Below, piece by piece: positions 1-6,287 of a stretch of DNA of 32,339 bases (within the stretch, counting starts at the first letter, position 1; each line of letters starts with the position of its first letter). The notes under the pieces were generated by a model that saw only the letters and a program-made list of their open reading frames with translations, did no database searches and had not been told where the DNA came from. Position numbers and translations under genes: made by a program. Source of the stretch: SLID01 sp041667545. Lineage in GTDB: Bacteria; Omnitrophota; Gorgyraeia; Tantalellales; Tantalellaceae. The stretch spans positions 1-32,339 of the forward strand of contig JBAYES010000020.1 in NCBI GenBank assembly GCA_041667545.1, in the 5' to 3' direction.

Positions 1-41
1 CACGCGGCCTCTCCCAAATGTTTGTACTTCGCTCTCTCCAT
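1..41 (-). CDS. N-terminus of probable transposase, cut by the window edge
   Basis: Read on the minus strand, an ATG at 41-39 follows AGGAGG after a five-base gap, and thirteen codons (MERAKYKHLGEAA) run off the left edge without a stop. The KYKHLGEA start resembles the first residues of IS30-like transposases (Y.HL...ER), but thirteen residues cannot prove a family. Support comes from the motif about 80 bp upstream at 122-142, which recurs at 3806 and in diverged form at 3047 and looks like an insertion-sequence terminus. The strong ribosome binding site makes a real gene start likely; the transposase call is an inference. Confidence 0.45.
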   Translation of the reverse strand, partial: MERAKYKHLGEAA

Positions 42-280
42 GCCGGCCTCCTCTGGTTAAGAAGGCTTTATGGTATCGGGTTTCACGGCAGAATGGAAGA
101 TGGGGTTCTAACGACGCTTACCCGGGCACATCCTTTACACTTCTCATCCAAAAATGACCCAAAAAGTAGTTCTATTTGTTTCTGCTTGCTTCTAATCGGG
201 AAGAGTAGCTTCTTATACTGTCCAGAAACTGACCAATAAATGTTTCTAAATACCTAAAATATAAGGACGTTTGAAGAAAA
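42..280. other. Non-coding stretch with an IS-end-like motif
   Basis: No gene is convincing here; the open frame on the plus strand has no ribosome binding site and no recognisable content. The notable content is CCGGGCACATCCTTTACACT at 123-142, which recurs at 3806-3825. In this copy it lies upstream of the partial transposase start on the minus strand, where an IS terminus would be expected. Confidence 0.5.
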
Positions 281-316
281 CGGTAAGAGAGGTTAACTCT
301 CCGCTACCAATTTTTC
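281..316. terminator. Hairpin with T-runs on both sides, probable bidirectional terminator
   Basis: GGTA-AGAGAG and CTCTC-CGC-TACC around GTTAA form an imperfect stem at about 282-307. On the plus strand it is followed by TTTTT (311-315). On the minus strand it is followed by GTTTTC. It lies 24 bases beyond the stop of the minus-strand GNAT toxin, so it most likely ends that operon. Confidence 0.5.
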
Positions 317-339
317 AAGGGAAATTATAAAAAAGATGA

Positions 340-855
340 TTAAATTTTCAAGGTTTTCTTAATATCTTTGAGGAGTAGGAAGAGATGATACTCGTCGATA
401 GGGGATGGTTCAAAACCATATTTTTGATAGAAATCTTTTGCCTTACGATTCTTTGCATGTACAAGTATGGCACGTCCGCTAATAATATCCGCGCCTTGAG
501 TAGCTTTAATTAATGCATCCCTTAGTAATGCTTTTCCAATCCCTGTTCCTTGCTCGTTTTGGTTAACGGCAAGACGAGCAAGGATGATAACAGGTACTGG
601 GCGATGGACTGCCATGCCCTTTGATACGCGGGATGTGGCTTCTTCGTGAGTTACAGAACCAATGGTTAATGTATAATATCCGACAACTTTGTTATCTCTG
701 CACGCAACATATGTTCGAGAAGAACTATGTTTATTGTTGATATATGCAAATTGAATTAGATAATCATTAAGAGTTTCTTCTCCGCAGTCAAAAGAAGAAA
801 CATCGTGTGAGTTATCAAGCAAAACGGGGGACTTAAGAAAATGTTTTTTATTCAT
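340..855 (-). CDS. GNAT-family acetyltransferase, probable TacT-like toxin
   Basis: This is a GNAT N-acetyltransferase of 171 residues. The acetyl-CoA pyrophosphate-binding signature QGTGIG follows a RLAVN strand, and a FYQKYGF segment near the C-terminus carries the usual conserved tyrosine. Proteins of this length and layout, encoded just after a DUF1778 gene, are type II toxins of the TacT/AtaT kind, known to acetylate charged aminoacyl-tRNAs and block translation. I chose the ATG at 855 because it overlaps the antitoxin stop by 8 bases, the usual coupling; an earlier in-frame ATG at 876 would lengthen the overlap. The toxin function is inferred from pairing and family; the tRNA substrate cannot be read from the sequence. 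Confidence 0.8.
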   Translation of the reverse strand: MNKKHFLKSPVLLDNSHDVSSFDCGEETLNDYLIQFAYINNKHSSSRTYVACRDNKVVGYYTLTIGSVTHEEATSRVSKGMAVHRPVPVIILARLAVNQNEQGTGIGKALLRDALIKATQGADIISGRAILVHAKNRKAKDFYQKYGFEPSPIDEYHLFLLLKDIKKTLKI

Positions 856-1126
856 CAAATATGTTTGGTCCTGCAAATAGTTTCTTCAGTTTTGGTATCT
901 CGCAAGATGGTCTGTCTAATGCTTCGCAAAAAGAATTCCATTGCTTTTTCGATAATGAAAAGTGTATCTTTTCACTGACGGTTTCTTCAGCTGCTTTTAC
1001 AGCACTGTAGAGTACAAAAGCCGACAGTTTCATGTTATGCAAAGAAGCAGCATAGTTCAAGAAATTCTTTTGTGCGCGTTTTATTCGCAGATCTATTCTA
1101 TCGTCTTTATGGTTTTTAGTTGACAT
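848..1126 (-). CDS. DUF1778 (TacA-like) antitoxin
   Basis: The product is a 92-residue protein with the DUF1778 layout: a polar N-terminus leading to the segment RIDLRIKRAQKNFLNYAAS, expected to form a ribbon-helix-helix DNA-binding fold, then a C-terminal toxin-binding region (LSKKQWNSFCEALDRP, then a tail). The ATG at 1126 is chosen over one at 1219 because TAGGAGG sits five to nine bases upstream and the extra N-terminal residues look non-conserved. It precedes and overlaps the GNAT toxin gene, the standard order for this system. Such antitoxins neutralise the toxin and repress their own operon; the inverted repeat upstream at 1156-1187 fits an operator. Confidence 0.85.
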   Translation of the reverse strand: MSTKNHKDDRIDLRIKRAQKNFLNYAASLHNMKLSAFVLYSAVKAAEETVSEKIHFSLSKKQWNSFCEALDRPSCEIPKLKKLFAGPNIFDE

Positions 1127-1155
1127 ATCAGTTCCTCCTAAATCAAGCATATCAT

Positions 1156-1187
1156 ATTGTACACACTTTGTCCACACATAGTACAAT
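1156..1187 (-). promoter_or_regulatory. Inverted repeat upstream of the TA operon, candidate operator
   Basis: ATTGTAC (1156-1162) and GTACAAT (1181-1187) are perfect inverted arms separated by 18 bases, about 30 bases before the antitoxin start. On the minus strand the arms also supply TTGTAC and TACAAT hexamers 19 bases apart, a rather long but possible -35/-10 pair. Binding by a dimeric ribbon-helix-helix antitoxin would cover the promoter. The arms are seen; the role is inferred. Confidence 0.45.
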
Positions 1188-1344
1188 TTCGAAGACAATA
1201 AATTAACGGTGAAGATCAAAATCGTTATTGAAAAACCTACCCAAAAATTGTAAAAAGTTGTACGGAACGGGCGAGATTCGGTTGCAACTTAATTATTCAT
1301 AATCACTTATGATACAATGCCTCCGGTTCCCTCCCTCTCCGCTA

Positions 1345-1542
1345 TTATATATTTTCAAGCCAGTTTTTGAAATTAATAACACGGTTTTTTTGGGCGGGAT
1401 CAAAAAGAAAAGGTTCAACATCTTTGGCAAGTATCTTGAAATCAAGAGACTCGGATTTTTCTTTCAACTTAACAATAAGTTCTGTTTTTGTTTTAGTACT
1501 AAAACGTTTTTCCAGGAATTTGTAGTCAGGAGTGGTTTTTCC
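1345..1542 (-). pseudogene. C-terminal remnant of an AbiEii-like nucleotidyltransferase toxin
   Basis: On the minus strand an open frame of about 65 codons ends at TAA (1347-1345). It has no start and runs upstream into a stop (TAG, 1545-1543) exactly where a dispersed foldback element begins. The peptide contains TPDYKFLEKRF, LAKDVEPFLF and RVINFKNWLE, which I recognise as the ending of AbiEii/AbiGii-type nucleotidyltransferases, the toxin half of the AbiE type IV toxin-antitoxin system. The catalytic N-terminal domain and any AbiEi partner are absent, so it should be inactive. The frame and truncation are directly visible; the family is recognised from a short segment and could be another nucleotidyltransferase. 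Confidence 0.5.
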
Positions 1543-1751
1543 CTACGCCCGTCTTTGCGAACCCGCCGAAGGCGGGTGAATCCCTTCGTTTCGTGGGAAC
1601 ATACGAGGCTCAGGATTTCGGCAGACTTTGCATAGGGCCGAAGCAATCTCTCTTCGAAATATTTTCATATTATGAGATCACTTCGTCGCCCCCTTCGGGG
1701 GCTCCTCGTGACGACGGCGCGGGAATTTACTGCGGAGAACTGAAATGTTAC
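1543..1751. repeat. Foldback element copy A (GTAAC family, left end lost)
   Basis: This is a GC-richer, non-coding foldback of about 209 bp. Its right end is the reverse complement of the left end of copy C (GTAACATYTCAGT followed by GCAGTAAATTCC). Internally it carries modules found in the other copies: CGTCTTTGCGAACCCGCC, GAGGCTCAGGATTTCGGCAG, GGCCGAAGCAATCTC and a C5-TTC-G5 hairpin tip. The left terminus is missing or diverged where it meets the AbiEii-like remnant. It ends 62 bases before the -35 of the Fur-family gene. Confidence 0.75.
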
Positions 1752-1812
1752 ATCCGGGCGGTTATTTCAGATGCAGTACGAATTGGTTTCATCCGGGTCC
1801 GCCATTTTTTTG

Positions 1813-1841
1813 TTGACAAATAGGAGTTTATCCTATATAGT
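1813..1841 (+). promoter_or_regulatory. Promoter with internal inverted repeat for the Fur-family gene
   Basis: TTGACA (1813-1818), a 17-base spacer and TATAGT (1836-1841) make a strong sigma70-like promoter. Within it, ATAGGA (1820-1825) and TCCTAT (1831-1836) are perfect inverted arms around GTTTA. A repeat lying between -35 and -10 suits autorepression by the dimeric Fur-type regulator encoded immediately downstream. The sequence is clear; the binding is inferred. Confidence 0.65.
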
Positions 1842-1866
1842 TTTAACTACGAAACAAGGAGTTGAT

Positions 1867-2283
1867 ATGGAGCAGTTTTATTCTGAGTGCAAAAAACATA
1901 ATTTAAAAATAACACCTCAACGGGAAGCTATCTATAAAGTACTTATAACAGACAAAACGCACCCAACAGCGGATGCTATTTGGAAGAAAGTAAAAAAATA
2001 TTGTCCCAACATTTCTTTAGATACGGTAAACCGAACATTAATAAGTTTTGCTGAGTTTGGCATCATAGATACTGTGGTTTGTTCGGGGCAGGGTAAAAAA
2101 TATGACCCCAACTCTAAATCTCATCACCACTTGAAATGCATTAAGTGTGGGGAGATTACAGATTTTTATAATAATACCTACGACAGTCTATCTATTCCGA
2201 AGGATGTCACTAAAAAGTTTACAGTACTCAAGAAGAAAGTAGTGTTAACAGGTGTATGTTCGAAATGTAAAAGAAAAGAATAA
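1867..2283 (+). CDS. Fur/PerR-family transcriptional regulator
   Basis: A 138-residue metalloregulator of the usual Fur length. The N-terminal half is a winged helix (LKITPQREAIYKVL, then ISLDTVNRTLISFAEFGII, roughly residues 12-68). The C-terminal half has the HHH metal-sensing segment at 86-88 and two CxxC pairs (C91/C94 and C131/C134) that build the structural zinc site. The ATG at 1867 is chosen over one at 1771 because AAGGAG lies five bases upstream and residue 1 starts the fold. It precedes a QueD-like gene after 31 bases, so both are probably one operon under the same promoter. Whether it senses iron, zinc, manganese or peroxide cannot be decided; the QueD-like partner makes zinc worth considering. 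Confidence 0.9.
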   Translation: MEQFYSECKKHNLKITPQREAIYKVLITDKTHPTADAIWKKVKKYCPNISLDTVNRTLISFAEFGIIDTVVCSGQGKKYDPNSKSHHHLKCIKCGEITDFYNNTYDSLSIPKDVTKKFTVLKKKVVLTGVCSKCKRKE

Positions 2284-2314
2284 AAAAACAACAAAACTAA
2301 CAGGGAGGACTATT

Positions 2315-2806
2315 ATGTCAAACGAAAAGTACAGGTCAATAGTAAAGCTTGATTTCCAGTACGCTCATAGGTTTATGAACTGGCCGCGTGAAGCAAAGCA
2401 TCTTCACGGACACTCAGGTCTTGTAACGATTGAACTCGAAGATACCGTAGACCCAGTAACTGGATTTGCACACGCTTGTAAAGACGGGTTCAAAAAAGCA
2501 TGGGAAGTATGTGACCATTTTCATCACGCAACAATATTTCAAGAAGGCGACCCGCTTCTTGATGCAGTTCTTGATGTATACAAGAAGGCAGGGATTAATA
2601 ATGACCCCGAGCATTGTGTGCCTCTTAAAAAGATAGACCACCCGCTTCTTTGGTCATATCCGGAATACAGAATATGTGTAAGCAAGAAAGTTACGACATG
2701 TGAGAATTGGTGCGAAATCTTGTACGAACTTCTCAAGGACAAGATGCCAATCAAGAAGATTACTTTTCGCTCATCTTCGATGAACTGTGCATCAAAAGAG
2801 TTTTAA
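2315..2806 (+). CDS. 6-pyruvoyltetrahydropterin synthase / QueD-family protein
   Basis: A 163-residue member of the PTPS/QueD (T-fold) family, which act on dihydroneopterin triphosphate in queuosine or biopterin synthesis. The zinc ligands are present (H18 in YAHRF; H31 and H33 in HLHGHSG). The Asp-His pair of the active site (D67-H68 in CDHFHH) and the pterin-anchoring Glu (E130 in TCENWC) are also visible. The catalytic cysteine found four residues before HGH in canonical QueD appears to be Ala27, so the reaction may differ. The ATG at 2315 follows GGGAGGAC. It is probably co-transcribed with the Fur-type regulator; paralogous QueD proteins under zinc regulators are known. It is not called queD because of the altered active site. 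Confidence 0.8.
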   Translation: MSNEKYRSIVKLDFQYAHRFMNWPREAKHLHGHSGLVTIELEDTVDPVTGFAHACKDGFKKAWEVCDHFHHATIFQEGDPLLDAVLDVYKKAGINNDPEHCVPLKKIDHPLLWSYPEYRICVSKKVTTCENWCEILYELLKDKMPIKKITFRSSSMNCASKEF

Positions 2807-2827
2807 CAAAATATAGACCATAATAGT

Positions 2828-2871
2828 GAAACCCCTTGTAATTGACATGATTGCAAGGGGTTTTTCTTTTT
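2828..2871 (+). terminator. Rho-independent terminator after the QueD-like gene
   Basis: AAACCCCTTGTAAT and ATTGCAAGGGGTTT form a stem of about 13 pairs with one mismatch, closed by a short loop and followed by TTTTTCTTTTT. It starts 22 bases after the stop codon and ends the Fur/QueD operon. Confidence 0.9.
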
Positions 2872-3210
2872 GATATTAAAAGATTTATAAGAGTTGTTCT
2901 ATGTTTGTTGTCTTTGTGTGTTGAAAAGTGTGGGGTATAAGAATTTTATCCATTGTCATACTCTTTGTATTTTATGCATCCTGTATTATGACGAGAGACT
3001 TTGCCTTGCGAGTCTCCCCGAGAGCGGGAACCTACCATTTTGGTATATTCCTAGCACATAGTTTACACATTTTGGTACAATTAGCCCTGGCTCTCAAGGT
3101 GTAATGTATTACACTTATCGGTGTAGAAGGAGGCATCACCAGAGGACAAACTAAGTGAAGTTTGGTGGCGTAAATTGTTGCCAAAAGGCACACTATATGA
3201 TATGCTTTGA
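2872..3210. other. Structured intergenic region without a recognised gene
   Basis: No convincing coding frame is seen. It contains GAGACT...AGTCTC (about 2994-3015), then CCCG-AGAG-CGGG, a diverged copy of the IS-end-like motif (about 3045-3067, TTCCTAGCACATAGTTTACAC), and a near-perfect palindrome AGGTGTAAT-GT-ATTACACTT (about 3098-3117). The mixture fits insertion-sequence debris or a small structured RNA; I recognise no known RNA family. Confidence 0.4.
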
Positions 3211-3504
3211 ATGATGAAAAAGAAGCAATATTTCAGATGGAATGACGAGAAAAATAAACTATTAAAAAATAGCCGGGGTGTATGTTTTGAACAAGTGGTT
3301 TTGGCAGTTGAAAAGAGTGATGTTTTAGTTGTTGCGGATCATCCAAATAGAAATAAATATCCGAATCAGGAAATGATGGTTGTAAATATTGGTGACTATG
3401 TATATCTGGTACCTTTTGTCAGGGAAAATGATATAACTTTTTTTCTGAAAACCATAATACCAGATAGAAAGGCAACGAAGAAGTATCTTGGAGGGCAAAA
3501 ATGA
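3211..3504 (+). CDS. BrnT-like (DUF497) toxin
   Basis: A 97-residue protein that opens with FRWNDEKNKLLKNSRGVCFEQVV, the BrnT/DUF497 pattern (F.WD..K...N...HG..FEEA), here with asparagine for the aspartate and an RG in place of HG. Strands through MMVVNIGDYVYLVPF and the tail DRKATKKYL match the RelE-like fold ending. BrnT proteins are ribonuclease toxins that arrest translation. The following gene, overlapping by four bases (ATGA), is a ribbon-helix-helix antitoxin, which supports the pairing. The start has no clear ribosome binding site, so ATG 3211 or the next ATG (3214) is possible. Confidence 0.75.
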   Translation: MMKKKQYFRWNDEKNKLLKNSRGVCFEQVVLAVEKSDVLVVADHPNRNKYPNQEMMVVNIGDYVYLVPFVRENDITFFLKTIIPDRKATKKYLGGQK

Positions 3505-3794
3505 AAGAGATAAAATTAGACAAATATGAACAAGACATACTAGAGGCGTATGAAAGTGGAGGATTTAAGCCCGTAAAAAATATGAATAAAAGCATTTCGG
3601 AACTTCGTAAGGCGGCGCGGAACACGATTAAGAAGGATCAAAGAGTTAATATAAGAATTTCATCAAAGGATTTAACAGAGATCCAGGTCGCGGCCATAAA
3701 AGAAGGGGTTCCTTATCAGACCTTAATGGCCAGTGTTTTACATAAGTATGTTAGAAGATATTTTAATAATAGTAAACATTCAGCCACCACATAG
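3501..3794 (+). CDS. CopG/BrnA-like ribbon-helix-helix antitoxin
   Basis: A 97-residue antitoxin. The N-terminal part (residues 1-45) is charged and probably wraps the toxin. The C-terminal part has RVNIRISSKDLTEIQVAAI followed by GVPYQTLMASVLHKYV, a typical CopG-type strand-helix-helix that dimerises and binds DNA. GGAGG lies upstream and the ATG overlaps the toxin stop (ATGA), so translation is coupled. Toxin-before-antitoxin order is the rule for BrnTA. It probably represses the pair; I found no clear operator upstream of the toxin. Confidence 0.8.
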   Translation: MKEIKLDKYEQDILEAYESGGFKPVKNMNKSISELRKAARNTIKKDQRVNIRISSKDLTEIQVAAIKEGVPYQTLMASVLHKYVRRYFNNSKHSATT

Positions 3795-3805
3795 TTCGGT
3801 ATGTT

Positions 3806-3825
3806 CCGGGCACATCCTTTACACT
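3806..3825 (+). repeat. IS-end-like motif, second strong copy
   Basis: CCGGGCACATCCTTTACACT repeats the motif at 123-142 in the same orientation, and a weaker copy lies near 3047. It sits 12 bases after the BrnA-like gene. Same-orientation copies on both sides of the accessory region look like leftover ends of related insertion sequences. Confidence 0.5.
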
Positions 3826-3895
3826 TTATGAGACCGAGTGTACGGTTTGTGTACAGTAAGATGTGCGGTAAAATACTCTCAGAGAAGAATTAGAC

Positions 3896-4519
3896 GTGAT
3901 CTCCCTTAAACTAAGGACTGAATTGCCTCATTCATCACATAGACATACCATCTCGAAAGAAGAGATAAATGTACTGCCGCTTAAATCGTACACCGGCTCT
4001 ATACGTGTGATAGATTCGGACGCGAAGATGAGAGTAGCCGCTCGGGCCCTTCGCAACGAGAAGGTGCTGGGTTTTGACACGGAGACGAGGCCCGCTTTTA
4101 AGGCTGGCGAATCCTATCCGCCCTCTCTCGTCCAGCTCGCCGGAAGCGGCAGTGTCTATATATTCCAGTTGCGGCATATCACTTCCTATGGATCGCTTGC
4201 CGCTATCCTGGCCGATAAACACGTGCTGAAAGCGGGTGTCGCGGTGCGCGATGACCTCAAAAATCTGGGCGCCATGGTATCTTTTAAGCCGGCAGGGTTC
4301 GTTGAACTCGCGGACATGAGCTCGAAGCTCGGGATAAAGAACGCGGGGGTGCGAGGCCTGGCCGCGTTTCTCTTCGGGTTCAGGATATCCAAGCGGGCGA
4401 AGATCTCCCGTTGGGACGCGCCGGAGCTCACGAAGGAACAGATAGCGTACGCGGCTACCGACGCGTGGATATGCAGGGAGATATATTTTGCGCTAACGGA
4501 AAAATCGGGGATGCTCTGA
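3896..4519 (+). CDS. RNase D-like 3'-5' exonuclease
   Basis: A 207-residue protein that is essentially a single DEDDy exonuclease domain. Exo I is FDTETRP with the catalytic DxE pair, Exo II is in GVAVRDDLKNLG, and Exo III is YAATDAW with the tyrosine and aspartate. It lacks the HRDC domains of full-length RNase D, so it belongs with the short exonuclease-domain proteins that trim RNA or DNA 3' ends. The start is GTG at 3896: no ATG occurs in frame before the conserved core, and only a weak AGAAG precedes it. Base composition becomes GC-richer from here, marking the end of the accessory region. Confidence 0.85.
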   Translation: MISLKLRTELPHSSHRHTISKEEINVLPLKSYTGSIRVIDSDAKMRVAARALRNEKVLGFDTETRPAFKAGESYPPSLVQLAGSGSVYIFQLRHITSYGSLAAILADKHVLKAGVAVRDDLKNLGAMVSFKPAGFVELADMSSKLGIKNAGVRGLAAFLFGFRISKRAKISRWDAPELTKEQIAYAATDAWICREIYFALTEKSGML

Positions 4520-4623
4520 AAAATATTCATACGGCTGTATCTCTTAAAGTACAAAGGCGAAGTAGATTACTGGGTGATGCAGAAGTAGGCTGTTTAGAGG
4601 GGCAATAGGACTGAGTATAATTC

Positions 4624-4652
4624 TTGACCTGAGAGTGTGGTTGCCATACAAT
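4624..4652 (+). promoter_or_regulatory. Predicted promoter for the SpoIIAA-like gene
   Basis: TTGACC (4624-4629), a 17-base spacer and TACAAT (4647-4652) fit sigma70 consensus. The implied leader of about 115 bases contains the REP-like hairpin at 4687-4735. Confidence 0.55.
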
Positions 4653-4686
4653 CAGATGGTGTAAAATTCGAAGATTTAATAGGGGG

Positions 4687-4735
4687 CAGGGTTTGACATT
4701 TGACAAAAACGCCAAAAAGTCGAATGTAAATCCCT
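4687..4735. repeat. REP-like imperfect hairpin
   Basis: CAGGGTTTGACATTTGAC and GTCGAATGTAAATCCCTG are imperfect inverted arms around a 13-base loop. The arm resembles the one at 6288-6346 (a CAGGG start and a GACATTYGACA core), so the two belong to one dispersed family. A further half-arm, TGTCAAATG, lies at about 4753-4761. Confidence 0.6.
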
Positions 4736-4776
4736 GATCTCATGCACTTCCTGTCAAATGGGCCAAAAGGAGGAAT

Positions 4777-5232
4777 ATGAGCATAAAAAAGATCTGTCAT
4801 GAGCATACTAATGTTTTTGGATTTGAAATAACAGGAAAACTTAAAAAAGATGAAGTAGAGGCATTTCTTCCGGAAATGGAAAAGGCGGTTAAAGATATCG
4901 ATAAAAAGCTAAGACTTTTAATCGATGTTACCAGGATGGAAAAAGCGGACATAAAATCCGAATGGGAGATCTTTGAATTTTTGAAGAAGCATATGAAGGA
5001 CGTACAGCTTATTGCCATAATTGGGGCTCATTCATGGACAAAGATCATGAGCGAGATACTTGTTGAATCTATCTTTGTCGAGGCTCCTACCTTATATTTC
5101 AAGGCCGAAGAGATAGAACAGGCCTGGAAGTGGCTTACTACCGCGCCGCGGCCCCGGCATGTAAAGGTTGCAAGGTATATTGAGAGCGACAAAGGATTGT
5201 TTACAAAATACAGTTCTCCCGATTATATTTAA
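4777..5232 (+). CDS. SpoIIAA-like STAS-fold protein
   Basis: The first 120 residues match the SpoIIAA-like/DUF3478 fold: IKKICHEHTNVFGFEITGKL, then a lysine/glutamate-rich helix, LRLLIDVTRMEKADIKSEWEIF, and an IIGAHSW strand. A tail of roughly 30 residues after the usual end is extra. Proteins of this family are small cytosolic or membrane-peripheral STAS-fold proteins with no assigned reaction. AAAGGAGG lies just upstream of the ATG. It ends 18 bases before the ligand-gated channel gene, so the two are probably co-transcribed from the promoter at 4624. That linkage is the only hint at a shared role. Confidence 0.75.
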   Translation: MSIKKICHEHTNVFGFEITGKLKKDEVEAFLPEMEKAVKDIDKKLRLLIDVTRMEKADIKSEWEIFEFLKKHMKDVQLIAIIGAHSWTKIMSEILVESIFVEAPTLYFKAEEIEQAWKWLTTAPRPRHVKVARYIESDKGLFTKYSSPDYI

Positions 5233-5250
5233 GAAAAAGAAAGGGGTATT

Positions 5251-6279
5251 ATGCGAAAGAGTCTGACAATTTTCGGCGTAGTGTTCATTTTTGTTTTTTC
5301 CATGTCTTGTTGTTTGTACGGTATCGAAGAGATGGTCCCCGGTCAACGTCCCGATCCGGAAGGGATCCCGACAGAAGTCCGGATAGCCGCTTATCTCACG
5401 GATCTTTCGGGGGTGGATAGTGTTGGACAGTCTTTTACGCCTACTTTCATAGTTATGGTCAGATGGCATGATCCTCGGCTCGCCACTGAGACGACGGATG
5501 CAAAGTCACAGATCCGAAAGCGGCCGATAGACGAGGTATGGCACCCGGAACTTATAATTCTTAATCAAAAACGTCTTTTTAAGTTCTTTAACCCCAAGGA
5601 TCTGGTGGAAATAACTTCCGACGGGAATGTCTCTTATGTAGAGCAATATTTCGGCGAACTTGTTTTTCCAATGGATCTGAGGATGTTCCCTTTTGACAGC
5701 CACAGTCTTCCTATAACACTGATTTCCGGGAAGTATGGCCCCGATGAGGTGCATTTTGAGATCGATAAAGAGCGGACAGGACGCAATGATGTTTTTTCCG
5801 TCGCGGATTGGGAAATAGACCAGGTTAAGGGGGATACCGGGGAGTACAGGATCGGCGCTCAGGCAAGGGACCTTTCCAGGGTGGATTTTACACTTAAGGC
5901 TAAACGTTATTCCGGTTTTTACATGTCGAGAGTCGTTATGCCTCTGGTATTTATAGTTTTAATGTCGTTTTCTGTTTTTTGGATAGATCCGCGGGAGTTG
6001 GGAACACAACTTACCGTTGCCACAACATCTATACTTACTCTCATAGCGTTTCAGTTCGCAATGAATAGTTCTTTGCCGCGGATATTTTATCTTACCAAGA
6101 TGGATGTGTTTATTCTTGGAGCTACCGTTATAGTTTTCGCGGCGTTCATAGAGGCGGTGATAACAAGTTTTCTCGCTAAAAGAAACAATCAAGAACTCGC
6201 TCTTGCCGTCGACAGAAAAGCCAGATTGATATTCCCCGGTATTTTTCTGGTACTTATAGCGTATTATTTTTTTATGTGA
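5251..6279 (+). CDS. Prokaryotic pentameric ligand-gated ion channel
   Basis: A 342-residue homologue of GLIC/ELIC. A signal peptide covers about residues 1-24. The extracellular beta-sandwich follows (40-220) with the conserved W97-x-P99 and the FPFD signature at 146-149. The two cysteines of the eukaryotic Cys-loop are absent, as in all bacterial members. Four membrane segments follow: M1 about 222-245 with P231, pore-lining M2 about 250-273 (QLTVATTSILTLIAF), M3 about 280-308 and M4 about 325-342. Such channels form homopentamers in the inner membrane and open on ligand or proton binding; ligand and ion selectivity cannot be read with confidence here. The intracellular loop is short, as usual. 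It lies 18 bases after the SpoIIAA-like gene. Confidence 0.9.
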   Translation: MRKSLTIFGVVFIFVFSMSCCLYGIEEMVPGQRPDPEGIPTEVRIAAYLTDLSGVDSVGQSFTPTFIVMVRWHDPRLATETTDAKSQIRKRPIDEVWHPELIILNQKRLFKFFNPKDLVEITSDGNVSYVEQYFGELVFPMDLRMFPFDSHSLPITLISGKYGPDEVHFEIDKERTGRNDVFSVADWEIDQVKGDTGEYRIGAQARDLSRVDFTLKAKRYSGFYMSRVVMPLVFIVLMSFSVFWIDPRELGTQLTVATTSILTLIAFQFAMNSSLPRIFYLTKMDVFILGATVIVFAAFIEAVITSFLAKRNNQELALAVDRKARLIFPGIFLVLIAYYFFM

Positions 6280-6287
6280 GAAATAAT

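Noticed and set aside
18..239. 73-codon plus-strand frame near the left edge
   Set aside because: It has no ribosome binding site, low protein-like content and overlaps the likely IS terminus and the minus-strand transposase start.
1309..1635. 108-codon plus-strand frame over the AbiEii-like remnant
   Set aside because: It is antisense to the recognisable remnant and runs into the foldback element, which creates spurious frames on both strands.
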